Part shown: piece after piece, positions 1-8,568 of the stretch
Layout of the letters: each line of letters opens with the position of its first letter
Position numbering within the stretch: the first letter of the stretch is position 1
Assembly (NCBI GenBank): GCA_024642065.1
Contig: JAHEBW010000001.1
Span: 62,001 to 126,000, forward strand
Direction: 5' to 3'
DNA: 64,000 nt
Origin: Polynucleobacter sp.
GTDB taxonomy: Bacteria; Pseudomonadota; Gammaproteobacteria; Burkholderiales; Burkholderiaceae
Notes under the pieces: model-generated
The model's input: the letters and a program-made list of their open reading frames with translations, nothing else
What the model was told of the DNA's origin: nothing
Database searches by the model: none
Program-made: the position numbers and the translations under genes

Positions 1-446
1 AAGACACTGACCCCATCAGTGGAAGTGCCTTCAGGGAAGATACATATAGCATCTCCAGCACTTAACCTTGATTGCATTAAATGGATCACTCTTTTTAAAT
101 CAGATATTTTTTCTCTTTTAATAAAAATAGTTCCAATATTTTTGGCAATCCAACCAAATATAGGCCAATTCGCAACATCAGACTTAGCAACAAAAGTCAC
201 TGGCATCACAGAGTTAATGACATGTATATCTAACCAAGATACATGGTTAGATACCATCAAGAATCCAGTTTTACTATTTAATAAATGGCGATCACCATGA
301 ACAACTATTTTTATTTTTAATATTTTAAGAAGTCGTTTAGCCCAACACTGAATGAGTACCCGTCTCATTTTCTGGCCAAGAATCCCAAAGAATAGTAATT
401 GAGACAGAGCGCTCAAGACATGCAGAATGAGTAAAACAGATTTCAT
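1..446 (-). CDS. 1-acyl-glycerol-3-phosphate acyltransferase family, OlsA/PlsC-like (C-terminus beyond window)
   Basis: This gene is absent from the ORF track because it runs off the left edge; I translated the minus strand. It starts MKSVLLILHVLSALSQ with a hydrophobic N-terminal segment. It then shows the acyltransferase blocks NHVSWLD (the NHxxxxD catalytic motif) and FPEGTS (acyl-acceptor binding), both diagnostic of the PlsC superfamily. The family transfers an acyl group to a lysolipid at the inner membrane. It diverges from a PlcP/glycosyltransferase/OlsB-like set and shares a Pho-box promoter with it, so I infer a role as OlsA (second acylation of ornithine lipid) rather than housekeeping PlsC. 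ATG at 446 is the only canonical in-frame start; a stop lies 7 codons upstream. No good Shine-Dalgarno is visible. About 148 codons are present. The family is sure, the OlsA assignment is inference. Confidence 0.85.
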   Translation of the reverse strand, partial: MKSVLLILHVLSALSQLLFFGILGQKMRRVLIQCWAKRLLKILKIKIVVHGDRHLLNSKTGFLMVSNHVSWLDIHVINSVMPVTFVAKSDVANWPIFGWIAKNIGTIFIKREKISDLKRVIHLMQSRLSAGDAICIFPEGTSTDGVSV

Positions 447-469
447 GAGACAAAGAATCTCATATCAGT

Positions 470-498
470 ATGTCATCAATATGACACAGATCTGACAT
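470..498 (+). promoter_or_regulatory. Triple Pho-box-like direct repeat between olsA-like and plcP-like genes
   Basis: Three 7-base units at exact 11-base spacing are seen: ATGTCAT, ATGACAC and CTGACAT, separated by CAAT and AGAT. This is the layout of PhoB binding sites (CTGTCAT-type heptamers with 4-base AT-rich spacers), extended to three units. It lies between two divergent lipid genes, 35 bases before the ATG of the PlcP-like gene and 23 bases before the start of the acyltransferase. Only a weak -10 candidate (AATACA or TACATC) follows in the rightward direction. Confidence 0.7.
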
Positions 499-533
499 CT
501 TAATTTCAAATACATCAGGCCCAATTGGGTCTC

Positions 534-1322
534 ATGAATCAATACAGAGCAATATGGATCTCAGACGTCCACCTTGGCACATCAGGCTGCCAAGCAAAGT
601 ATCTCCTAGATTTTCTTAAACACAATGAGGCCGATAAGTTTTATTTAGTCGGCGACATCATTGATGGCTGGCAATTAAAGAAACGTTGGTATTGGCCACA
701 ATCACATAATGACGTGATTCAGAAACTACTTCGCAAAGCTCGCAAAGGTTCGGAAGTCATCTTCATACCCGGCAATCACGATGAAATGGCTCGTCAATTT
801 TTTGGCATGAGTCTGGGCGATATCCGTATAGAAGAAGAAGTGATACACGTAACAGCGGATGGCAAGCGACTCTGGATAACTCACGGAGATTTATTTGATA
901 GCGTCATGCAATATGCCAAATGGCTGGCTTATGTGGGAGACACCCTTTACACCTTCATCCTGTGGGTGAATGGTTGGTTTAATAAGATACGTGCGCGCAT
1001 GGGACTGAACTATTGGTCTTTATCTCAATATCTAAAGCACTCCGTTAAAAATGCTGTGAACTTTATCGCTGACTTTGAGCTCATTATGGCCAGAGAAGCT
1101 CGAATTAGAGGTTGTGATGGCGTGGTTTGTGGGCACATCCACAAAGCAGAAATCCGCATGATCGATGACATTTTGTACTGCAACGACGGTGACTGGGTAG
1201 AAAGCCTAACAGCTCTTGTTGAGGATATGAATGGCGAACTCAGGATTGTTCATTGGCCAAAAATATTAGAAGAGAAAAAAGTTCAGATAGAACTTAAACA
1301 ACCTGCCGTGGAGATAGCATGA
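534..1322 (+). CDS. Metallophosphoesterase, PlcP-like phospholipase C / LpxH family
   Basis: Calcineurin-type phosphoesterase of about 262 residues. Metal-binding blocks are visible in order: ISDVHLG near the N-terminus, GDIIDGW, GNHDE, THGD and GHIHKA. Databases usually name this family UDP-2,3-diacylglucosamine diphosphatase. The same family contains PlcP, the phosphate-starvation phospholipase C of rhizobia and marine bacteria, which releases diacylglycerol from phospholipids. Three local facts favour PlcP over LpxH: an immediately overlapping GT4 glycosyltransferase (4-base ATGA overlap), a downstream OlsB-like gene, and a Pho box upstream. I moved the start from TTG at 525 to ATG at 534 (MNQYRAIWISDVHLG). 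No strong Shine-Dalgarno is seen. The exact substrate is inference. Confidence 0.82.
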   Translation: MNQYRAIWISDVHLGTSGCQAKYLLDFLKHNEADKFYLVGDIIDGWQLKKRWYWPQSHNDVIQKLLRKARKGSEVIFIPGNHDEMARQFFGMSLGDIRIEEEVIHVTADGKRLWITHGDLFDSVMQYAKWLAYVGDTLYTFILWVNGWFNKIRARMGLNYWSLSQYLKHSVKNAVNFIADFELIMAREARIRGCDGVVCGHIHKAEIRMIDDILYCNDGDWVESLTALVEDMNGELRIVHWPKILEEKKVQIELKQPAVEIA

Positions 1323-2350
1323 AAATAATGATCGTAACTGATGCTTGGGAACCCCAAGTCAATGGCGTAGTTAGAACACTCAAGCAAACCATGCATGAGC
1401 TCAAGAAAATGGGGCATGAGATTGACATGATCACCCCTTTAGAGTTCAAGACTCTACCCTGCCCTACTTATCCAGATATATCTTTATCGCTATTTCCCAA
1501 AAAGAAGGTTCATGCAAAGATGACTTCTTTTAAGCCTGATGCGATACATATAGCCACAGAAGGTCCTCTAGGTATTGCAGCTCGAGCTTACGCACTCAAA
1601 AACAAACTGCCATTCTCGACCGCGTATCACACTCGCTTTCCTGAATATGTCAAAGCGCGCACCGGCATTCCATTGGCACTTACTTATAAGTTTTTAAGAT
1701 GGTTCCACGATCCATCACTAGCAGTGATGGCACCCACTGAAGTGGTCATCAAAGATCTTCAATCTTATGGATTTACCAACACAGTTTTGTGGACGCGTGG
1801 CGTTGATTTAGATATTTTCAAGATGCAAGACGCTAGAGTTCTAGAGTCTGATCCACCTATATTTTTGTATGTGGGACGCGTAGCAGTTGAGAAGAATATT
1901 GAAGCTTTCTTGGAGTTAAAACTTCCAGGATCGAAATGGGTGGTAGGAGACGGTCCGGCATTAGAGGGCTTAAAAGAAAAATACCCCCATGTTAATTACC
2001 TAGGAGTACTGCAACAAGAGGCCCTGGCTGAGGTATATGCATCAGCAGATGTGTTTGTGTTCCCTAGTAAGACCGATACTTTTGGACTAGTTTTATTAGA
2101 AGCTATGGCATGCGGCACACCGGTTGCGGCTTACCCAGTAACAGGGCCGATTGATGTATTGGGAGACTCCAATGCAGGCGTCATGAGCGAGGATCTTCAG
2201 GAAGCATGCCTCCTAGCCTTAAGAATCCCTCGAGAAGTGGCTCGCCAACATGCTGAGAAATTTTCATGGCAGGTTGCTAGCGAACAATTCGTGGAACATC
2301 TAAAACCTAAAGAAAGTCACACAACTGCAACTTCTCCGTCATTTGCGTGA
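1319..2350 (+). CDS. GT4-family glycosyltransferase, Agt-like (glycolipid synthesis)
   Basis: A 343-residue GT-B glycosyltransferase. The N-terminal domain opens MIVTDAWEPQVNGVVRTL, typical of the GT4 mannosyl/glucosyl lipid transferases. The C-terminal nucleotide-sugar domain has YVGRVAVEKN, VVGDGP and FPSKTDTFGLVLLEAMACG with the E-x7-E signature. Its ATG overlaps the stop of the PlcP-like gene, so the two are translated together. In phosphate-starved bacteria a transferase of this type (Agt) adds sugar to the diacylglycerol released by PlcP, replacing phospholipid with glycolipid. The coupling here points to that role. The donor sugar cannot be read from the sequence. The C-terminal tail after about residue 325 is polar and probably disordered. 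Confidence 0.82.
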   Translation: MKIMIVTDAWEPQVNGVVRTLKQTMHELKKMGHEIDMITPLEFKTLPCPTYPDISLSLFPKKKVHAKMTSFKPDAIHIATEGPLGIAARAYALKNKLPFSTAYHTRFPEYVKARTGIPLALTYKFLRWFHDPSLAVMAPTEVVIKDLQSYGFTNTVLWTRGVDLDIFKMQDARVLESDPPIFLYVGRVAVEKNIEAFLELKLPGSKWVVGDGPALEGLKEKYPHVNYLGVLQQEALAEVYASADVFVFPSKTDTFGLVLLEAMACGTPVAAYPVTGPIDVLGDSNAGVMSEDLQEACLLALRIPREVARQHAEKFSWQVASEQFVEHLKPKESHTTATSPSFA

Positions 2351-2406
2351 CATAAATACTTATTAAATTGTGAATAGATGAAATCAAAGAACTTTAGAGA
2401 CTAATT

Positions 2407-3324
2407 ATGAAAGAAATTCCAAATCCTTGGCTATCCCTCACAAGTTCTTTTTATAAACCTGAGGTTGATAAAACTACTATGAAGAAAAATTCATTCCACA
2501 AAATTATTCAAGAGAAGATTTCTAGATTAATTCCAAAATCTGCTAATCAACAGAGTCCAATTGAGAATACTCAATCTGCACCAGCAGTCCATACGAATAG
2601 CTCAAAACAAAGCCCTATTTCTTTGAGCTGGGCAAGACATCAAGATGAAGTTCGTGAAGCACAACGCTTACGCTATAAAGTATTTGCAGAAGAAATGGGT
2701 GCCACTCTAAAGCCATCACAAGAAGGTTTGGATATCGATATTTTTGATGATTTCTGTGAGCATTTAATCATCAGAGATACTGAAACTCTTAAAGTAATTG
2801 GCACTTATAGGGTATTACCTCCTCACCAAGCGAAACAAATGGGCTGCTTCTACTCTGACTCTGAGTTTGATTTGACACGTTTACGCCACTTACGTCACAA
2901 AATGGTGGAAGTTGGTCGCTCATGCGTGCATCGCGACTATCGCTCAGGCGGCGTGATCATGGCTCTTTGGAGCGGTTTAGGCCAGTACATGAAAAAGCAT
3001 GACTATGAAATTATGCTGGGTTGCGCAAGCGTGCAAATGGGTGACGGCGGCCACTATGCGGCAAGCTTGTCAAAAATACTGAACTCAAACCACTTAACAG
3101 ATATTGAATATCGTGTATTTCCACGTTTAGCTCTACCAGTGGATGAGTTGAATAATCAATTAGATGTTGAGCCACCTGCGCTTATCAAAGGCTACCTAAG
3201 ATTAGGCGCTAAGGTTTGTGGTGATCCAGCATGGGATCCAGACTTTAATACAGCAGACTTTTTGACCATGTTACGCATGGATGATATTCATCCACGTTAT
3301 GCAAAACACTTCTTAGGGCAGTAA
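2407..3324 (+). CDS. OlsB-like GNAT N-acyltransferase (ornithine lipid synthesis)
   Basis: A 305-residue protein. Residues from about 75 to the end match the OlsB/hemolysin-type acyl-ACP N-acyltransferase family: the EVREAQRLRYKVFAEEMGA opening, FCEHLIIRD, IGTYRVLPP and MVEVGRSCVHRDYRSG. OlsB joins a 3-hydroxyacyl chain from ACP to ornithine, the first step of phosphorus-free ornithine lipid, and works with an OlsA acyltransferase such as the one at the left edge. The first 70 residues are polar, low in complexity and longer than in typical OlsB; an internal ATG at 2479 (MKKNSFHK) is an alternative start. It follows the glycosyltransferase by 56 bases and ends at a strong terminator, so it is probably the last gene of this Pho-controlled unit. 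Confidence 0.8.
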   Translation: MKEIPNPWLSLTSSFYKPEVDKTTMKKNSFHKIIQEKISRLIPKSANQQSPIENTQSAPAVHTNSSKQSPISLSWARHQDEVREAQRLRYKVFAEEMGATLKPSQEGLDIDIFDDFCEHLIIRDTETLKVIGTYRVLPPHQAKQMGCFYSDSEFDLTRLRHLRHKMVEVGRSCVHRDYRSGGVIMALWSGLGQYMKKHDYEIMLGCASVQMGDGGHYAASLSKILNSNHLTDIEYRVFPRLALPVDELNNQLDVEPPALIKGYLRLGAKVCGDPAWDPDFNTADFLTMLRMDDIHPRYAKHFLGQ

Positions 3325-3353
3325 TCGAGTTACTCTGCAATGTCCTGAGATGC

Positions 3354-3379
3354 AAAAGGGGAGCCTGGCTCCCCTTTTT
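3354..3379. terminator. Bidirectional rho-independent terminator between olsB-like and ppx
   Basis: A hairpin AAAAGGGGAG / CTCCCCTTTT with a very small loop is flanked by A and T runs on both sides. It sits between two convergent genes and can serve both strands. Confidence 0.85.
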
Positions 3380-3400
3380 AATTACTTATGAATCAATTAA

Positions 3401-4954
3401 TCAGATTAAATTGATTTGATAATCACGACCAATCTTTTGCCAATCTGATGATTCTTTTTCTAATCCAAATTGAGTGAGTGGGTTTTTTTCAGCCCATTTT
3501 TTAGGAATCTTCAAGATAAAACCTTGCTCAGATTCTGTAATTTGAATATCAGTCAGAACCTCATCATCACGTCTTCTACAGATGACGTGCGCTAATCTGA
3601 GACAAAAAAGCATGCGCCAATCAATGTACGCTGAAGTAACTGCAATTTTTCCCAACTTCCCAGTGTGCCCCAGTAGCAAAGCAGCCAATCTGGCTTGATC
3701 TAATCTCGAAAATCCCGGCATATCGGCATGGGAGGCGATGTAAGCTGAATGCTTGTGATAACCATTATGAGAAATACTTAAACCAATCTCATGAAGCTTG
3801 GCAGCCCAGGAAAGAATGTGGATATTGTCTTTTCTATTTTCGTTCTTAGGCTTAGGTAATTGCTCTAAAAAATAAACAGCCGCATCACTTACCCGTTTTG
3901 CCTGGGCACGATCAACCCCATAGCGCTGCATGAATTGCTCTACCGTTACAAAACGCATGTCATGATGCTGCGCCCTACCCATCAGATCATAGAGAACACC
4001 TAAACGTAGGGCCGCCTCAGTGACTTCCATCCTTTCAATACCCAGCTCATCAAATGCAGCCAACATGATGGCCAATCCACCTGGTAACACGGGCTTTCGA
4101 TCTGATTTCAAACCAATTAAGTGAGATTTATCCACATACTCATTTGCAATCAGCGCTTTTTTGAGCTGCTGCAAGCCCTCACGAGTTATGACACCGCCCG
4201 CTCCGTTAATCGGTAGATCATGTGGCACGCCATCAAAACCATTTTGAGCAATTAGTTCTGCAATCGCACGCGCCGTTCCAGAGGAACCAATCGACTGCTT
4301 CCAGCCTAATTTTCTGAACTGAGATGAAATAGCCTGGATTTCCCGACGAGCGGCTGTTTGAGCTTGCTTAAAGTTATAGGCATCAACTAAACCATCAGGA
4401 AAGTATTGCTGACTATACGATACGCAACCTATATACAAGGACTCTAATAATTTGGGCTCATACCCATCACCAATAATAAATTCAGTAGAGCCGCCACCAA
4501 TATCTAGTACAAATCGTTTCCCATCACATGTAGGAGCATCATGAGAAGCTCCGATGTAGATTAAGCGCGCCTCTTCACGACCGGCCACTACCTCAATTGG
4601 AAATCCTAATAGCTTTTCAGCCTCTTTAATAAAAGCATCTGCATTACGAGCTACTCTTAAGGTATTTGTAGCAACTACTCGTACCTTTTTAGCTTCAAAG
4701 TTTTTTAAACGATCGCCAAAACGATGTAGTGCTTTAAGCCCTCTTTCGATCGACTTTTCATCCAAATTTTTATCTTTGGTTAAACCCTCGGCCAATCGAA
4801 CAGAATCTCTTAAGGTATCAATCGGCTGGACCTGAGTGCCTGATGGTGACTGTACAACCCGCGCAATAACCATACGAAAACTATTAGAGCCCAGATCAAC
4901 AGCTGCAACTAAGTCTTGGGTATTTGGTGGGGTTATTGATGAATGTGATGACAC
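3401..4954 (-). CDS. ppx: Exopolyphosphatase (Ppx/GppA family)
   Basis: A 517-residue Ppx/GppA phosphatase. The ASKHA ATPase fold is shown by AAVDLGSNSFRMVIAR at the N-terminus, VLDIGGGSTEFI near residue 150 and GSSGTARAIAEL near 225. A C-terminal HD-like region contains the HILSWAAKLHEIGLSISHNGYHKHS stretch. The length fits long-form Ppx. It hydrolyses polyphosphate from the end, releasing phosphate, and may also act on pppGpp. It is divergent from ppk with only 130 bases between, and a Pho-box-like repeat faces it. Synthesis and breakdown genes for polyphosphate are thus placed on a common regulatory segment beside phoR/phoB. Confidence 0.93.
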   Translation of the reverse strand: MSSHSSITPPNTQDLVAAVDLGSNSFRMVIARVVQSPSGTQVQPIDTLRDSVRLAEGLTKDKNLDEKSIERGLKALHRFGDRLKNFEAKKVRVVATNTLRVARNADAFIKEAEKLLGFPIEVVAGREEARLIYIGASHDAPTCDGKRFVLDIGGGSTEFIIGDGYEPKLLESLYIGCVSYSQQYFPDGLVDAYNFKQAQTAARREIQAISSQFRKLGWKQSIGSSGTARAIAELIAQNGFDGVPHDLPINGAGGVITREGLQQLKKALIANEYVDKSHLIGLKSDRKPVLPGGLAIMLAAFDELGIERMEVTEAALRLGVLYDLMGRAQHHDMRFVTVEQFMQRYGVDRAQAKRVSDAAVYFLEQLPKPKNENRKDNIHILSWAAKLHEIGLSISHNGYHKHSAYIASHADMPGFSRLDQARLAALLLGHTGKLGKIAVTSAYIDWRMLFCLRLAHVICRRRDDEVLTDIQITESEQGFILKIPKKWAEKNPLTQFGLEKESSDWQKIGRDYQINLI

Positions 4955-5000
4955 TGGAATAAGTTGCTTAAAAGTATTAATAGTTATCTATATATAGATT

Positions 5001-5018
5001 ATGACTCTATTGTGACAA
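5001..5018 (-). promoter_or_regulatory. Pho-box-like repeat facing ppx
   Basis: Read on the minus strand the sequence is TTGTCAC-AATA-GAGTCAT, a 7+4+7 layout with the first repeat close to the PhoB consensus and the second weaker. A TATATA-rich stretch follows in the ppx direction. Confidence 0.5.
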
Positions 5019-5044
5019 TGTCATTACAAAATAGATTCATGTAA

Positions 5045-5062
5045 TTGTCATATTTATGTCAC
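5045..5062 (+). promoter_or_regulatory. Pho box in front of ppk
   Basis: TTGTCAT-ATTT-ATGTCAC on the plus strand is a good two-unit Pho box ending 22 bases before the ppk start codon. The -10 position expected 10 bases downstream is AACACT, which is weak. By the spacing seen at the pstS promoter, transcription would begin close to the ppk ATG. Confidence 0.7.
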
Positions 5063-5084
5063 AGAGGTTTGCAACACTCTTAGT

Positions 5085-7172
5085 ATGCAAACGAAAATCC
5101 CATTACTCAATAGAGAACTAGGTGCACTTGAGTTTAATTCAAGAGTATTAGCTCAAGCCGAAAACCCTAAAACCCCTCTATTAGAACGCTTGAGATTTGT
5201 TTGCATCGTCTCATCTAATATGGATGAGTTCTTTGAGATCAGAATGTCGGGGATTAAAGAACAATTAAAAAGTAATCCCAAAAATAAAACCCCAGATGGC
5301 TTATTAATCACAGATGCCTATAACATCATCACACAGCAGGCACATGATTTAGTAGCCAGAAAATATCGCCTATTACAAGAAGACATTATTCCCAAGCTGA
5401 ATAAGGAAGGTGTTACCTTTCATTTAGCAAACGAATGGAATAGTCGCCAAAAGGCTTGGGCTAAAGAATTTTTTCACAATGAACTAGTTCCACTTTTAAC
5501 CCCAATAGCACTTGACCCAGCTCATCCATTCCCTAAAGTTATCAATAAAAGTTTGAACTTTTTTGTTACCTTAGAGGGCGAGGATTCATTTGGAAGAAAA
5601 CCAAGCTTAGCGGTTGTGCAAGCCCCGCGATCTTTGCCAAGGGTTGTACCGATGCCAAAGCATTTATGCGATCAACCATACGGCTTTGTGTTGCTATCTT
5701 CATTCATGCAAGCTTTTGTGCCAGATTTATTCCAAGGCATGAATGTTACAGGCTGCCATCAGTTCAGAGTCACGCGTAATTCTGATTTATTTGTTTCCGA
5801 AGACGACATCACTGATTTAAGAGAAGCTCTTCAAGGTGAATTGCCAACAAGACATTTGGGCGATGCGGTTCGATTGGAAATTACGGCAGATATGCCAGAG
5901 AAATTAAGAAAGTATTTACTCAAGGCTGAAAAATTAGATCGAGCCGACTGCTATCAAGTGAATGGTCCAGTTAATTTGGTGAGATTAGTCCAAATACCAG
6001 ACTTGGTAGATATTCCAAAATTTAAATTCAGCGACCATCAAGCCAGTCAATCAGTTGATTTGGCCACTGGCGACAGCTTACTAGATAAGATAGCAGATCA
6101 AGATATCTTATTGCACCACCCATATCAAAGTTTTGATCCAGTTTTAAAAATGCTCAAAGAAGCAGCCAAAGATCCTAAAGTGTTGGCCATCAAGCAAACT
6201 GTATATAGGACTGGTGAACAATCGCTTGTTATGGATGCGTTAATGGAAGCCGCCAGAAATGGCAAAGAAGTAACGGTTGTTGTGGAGTTATTGGCGCGTT
6301 TTGATGAGCAAACCAATATTGGTTGGGCTGCAAAGCTAGAAGCAGTTGGTGCTCATGTGGTTTATGGTGTTGTTGGACATAAGTGCCACGCCAAAATGCT
6401 ATTGGTAGTTCGTCAAGAAACGATTCCAGCAGAAGGTAGACGCAAGGCAAAAACCATACTTAAGCGTTACGCTCATTTAGGCACTGGCAATTACCATCCT
6501 AGAACAGCTCGTCTCTACAGTGACTTTGGCTTAATGACATCCAATCCTGAGATTTGTGAAGACATGCACCATGTCTTTATGCAATTAACTGGAACTGGTG
6601 GTCGTGTACCTCTAAAACATCTCTGGCAATCGCCATTTACGATGCATGAAGAGTTAATAAAACATATCCGCGCAGAAGCCAGGGCTGCAAAAGCTGGGCG
6701 AAAAGCCAAAATCATGGCAAAAATGAATGCCCTACTTGAGCCAACGATTATTCAAGAGCTATATAAGGCATCTCAGGCTGGCGTAAAGATTGATTTAATT
6801 ATTCGTGGAGTGTGCGCACTTCAACCTGGTGTACCTGGGCTTTCAGAAAACATCAAGGTACGCTCAATTATTGGAAGATTCCTAGAGCACCATCGAATTT
6901 ACTATTTCTATGCTGACGGTGAAGAAACCCTCTATCTTTCATCCGCGGATTGGATGGATAGAAACTTATTTAGGCGAGTCGAAGTTGCTTTCCCAGTCCT
7001 TGATAAAAAACTCAAGGCCCGGGTTATTAAAGAAGGCTTTCAAATCCTTCTAAAAGATAACTCTACAGCTTGGATCATGAACGGGCATGGCCAGTATCAG
7101 CAAGTCAAAACAAGGGCTGGAGCGTTACCTTATGTTGGCCAAAAAGAATTGGTGGAGCTTCTTTGCAATTAA
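5085..7172 (+). CDS. ppk: Polyphosphate kinase 1
   Basis: A 695-residue PPK1. The N-terminal domain opens LLNRELGALEFNSRVLAQA, as in the E. coli enzyme (RELSWLxFNxRVLxEA), and continues VSSNMDEFFEIRMSGIKEQ. The two phospholipase-D-like C-terminal domains carry the histidine motifs GHKCHAKMLL (autophosphorylated histidine) and FLEHHRIYYF. The enzyme polymerises the gamma-phosphate of ATP to polyphosphate at the membrane. The ATG at 5085 gives the expected family N-terminus, yet no Shine-Dalgarno lies within 15 bases, so translation may start on a leaderless or nearly leaderless transcript. The stop overlaps the convergent phoR stop by 4 bases. Pho-box control is predicted from the upstream repeat. 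Confidence 0.95.
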   Translation: MQTKIPLLNRELGALEFNSRVLAQAENPKTPLLERLRFVCIVSSNMDEFFEIRMSGIKEQLKSNPKNKTPDGLLITDAYNIITQQAHDLVARKYRLLQEDIIPKLNKEGVTFHLANEWNSRQKAWAKEFFHNELVPLLTPIALDPAHPFPKVINKSLNFFVTLEGEDSFGRKPSLAVVQAPRSLPRVVPMPKHLCDQPYGFVLLSSFMQAFVPDLFQGMNVTGCHQFRVTRNSDLFVSEDDITDLREALQGELPTRHLGDAVRLEITADMPEKLRKYLLKAEKLDRADCYQVNGPVNLVRLVQIPDLVDIPKFKFSDHQASQSVDLATGDSLLDKIADQDILLHHPYQSFDPVLKMLKEAAKDPKVLAIKQTVYRTGEQSLVMDALMEAARNGKEVTVVVELLARFDEQTNIGWAAKLEAVGAHVVYGVVGHKCHAKMLLVVRQETIPAEGRRKAKTILKRYAHLGTGNYHPRTARLYSDFGLMTSNPEICEDMHHVFMQLTGTGGRVPLKHLWQSPFTMHEELIKHIRAEARAAKAGRKAKIMAKMNALLEPTIIQELYKASQAGVKIDLIIRGVCALQPGVPGLSENIKVRSIIGRFLEHHRIYYFYADGEETLYLSSADWMDRNLFRRVEVAFPVLDKKLKARVIKEGFQILLKDNSTAWIMNGHGQYQQVKTRAGALPYVGQKELVELLCN

Positions 7173-8461
7173 GCAATTCTTTGCTTAGGAAATAATAGGT
7201 AAAAACGGCTACCTAGTCCAACAGTTGATTCAATTTTCAGCTCACCATGATGGCGATTAATCACATGCTTAACAATCGCCATGCCTAATCCAGTGCCACC
7301 AGTTTCTCTAGAACGACTGCGATCAACGCGATAGAAACGCTCTGTCAAACGAGGGATATGCTCAGCAGCAATACCAGGCCCTGTATCAGATACACATAAT
7401 TGAATACCATCTTTGGTTTCTTGCCAAAGAATATCGATCTTGCCACCCTCTGGTGTGTATCGGACAGCATTCGATACCAAATTACCAAATGCTGAATACA
7501 ACTCCATATCATCACCCAAGATATTTTTATCAGTTTGAGACTGGAAATTAATTTGATGCTGGCCTTGAGACAAGCCTTCGGCATCAAGCTTTAAACGAGA
7601 CAGCATATTAGGCATGTTAACCACCTGAGAAACCGGTGGCTCTGGATTACCTTCTAGCTTGGCAAGAGTTAATAGATCTTCAACCAGCGTCTTCATCCTA
7701 CCGGTTTGAACTGACATCATTTCTAAATACTTATCTCGATCATCTTGATTGAGATCTAACTCTCTGACCGTTTCTAAAAAACCAGCCAATACTGTCAGGG
7801 GCGTCTTTAATTCGTGAGAGACGTTGGCCACAAAATCTCTTCGCATCGCATCTGACTTTTCAATCTGAGAAATGTCTTGAGATAAAACTAACTTTTGCTT
7901 ATCTCCATAAGGAAATATTTGAACCTCTAATGAAAACTGCTCAAAATCGCCCATTCCAGTTAGTTTGACCGGCTCACGATAGTTTTGACGAACGATGTAT
8001 TGAACAAATGCAGGTTTTCTAAGAATGTGTGTAATGCGTTGCATAGCATCACGTCTAGGGTTAATTCCAAAATGCTTTCCAGCAATAGCATTGCACCATT
8101 CAATTTGATCATCTTCATTGAGCATCACAACACCGTTAGGTGAAGCTTGAATAGCCTCAATAAATCTTTGATGCTGCTGCTCTACCTCAACTACTTGATC
8201 TCTCCAACCTTTGACTAACTTATGGAGGCGGTAATAAATCTCACCCCAAATCCCAAGAGCCCCAGGGACCTCACCATAACTAGGAGATAACAATAATTGA
8301 GTTAATTTTGATGCGTGCCAAAGCTGATGAACCAGAAGTATTGCCAAACAGATAACAGCACTCATCCAACCAGTAACAGCCGAAAACGCCAGGCCCATGA
8401 CCCAAGAAATAATCAGGGTAATGATGAAAATAACAATTAATCTAGTGCGCAATGACAACAT
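7169..8461 (-). CDS. phoR: Phosphate regulon sensor histidine kinase PhoR
   Basis: A 430-residue kinase. Two hydrophobic segments lie at residues 8-45 (LIVIFIITLIISWVMG, then AVICLAILLVHQL), followed by a PAS region around 105-190 (IEAIQASPNGVVMLNEDDQIEWCN). The HisKA motif is FVANVSHELKTPLTVLAGF, then come N-box FGNLVSNAVRYTP, DTGPGI and GGTGLGMAIVKHV. The architecture of short membrane anchor, PAS, HisKA and HATPase is that of PhoR, which phosphorylates PhoB when the Pst transporter signals low phosphate. It is separated from phoB by dgkA on the other strand, so it has its own promoter in 8462-8568 rather than sharing the phoB transcript. Confidence 0.93.
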   Translation of the reverse strand: MLSLRTRLIVIFIITLIISWVMGLAFSAVTGWMSAVICLAILLVHQLWHASKLTQLLLSPSYGEVPGALGIWGEIYYRLHKLVKGWRDQVVEVEQQHQRFIEAIQASPNGVVMLNEDDQIEWCNAIAGKHFGINPRRDAMQRITHILRKPAFVQYIVRQNYREPVKLTGMGDFEQFSLEVQIFPYGDKQKLVLSQDISQIEKSDAMRRDFVANVSHELKTPLTVLAGFLETVRELDLNQDDRDKYLEMMSVQTGRMKTLVEDLLTLAKLEGNPEPPVSQVVNMPNMLSRLKLDAEGLSQGQHQINFQSQTDKNILGDDMELYSAFGNLVSNAVRYTPEGGKIDILWQETKDGIQLCVSDTGPGIAAEHIPRLTERFYRVDRSRSRETGGTGLGMAIVKHVINRHHGELKIESTVGLGSRFYLLFPKQRIA

Positions 8462-8500
8462 AAGTGGAATCTTACCAAGCCTTTTGTTTAATTGATTATT

Positions 8501-8537
8501 TTGTCAAAAATATTCATTGAATTGTCAAATTTGACAG
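8501..8537. promoter_or_regulatory. TTGTCAA repeats between phoR and dgkA (possible degenerate Pho box)
   Basis: TTGTCAA occurs at 8501 and 8522, and TTGACAG at 8531, in the 107-base divergent gap. The spacing is not the strict 11 bases of a Pho box, and TTGACA also resembles a -35 element on either strand. I record it as a candidate shared phoR/dgkA control region only. Confidence 0.35.
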
Positions 8538-8568
8538 GTACTCTTTGGCCTACCAAGGTATCTAGCTA

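Noticed and set aside
19-300. 93-residue plus-strand ORF at the left edge
   Set aside because: It is the antisense shadow of the PlsC-family gene, whose minus-strand frame has NHxxxxD and FPEGTS motifs.
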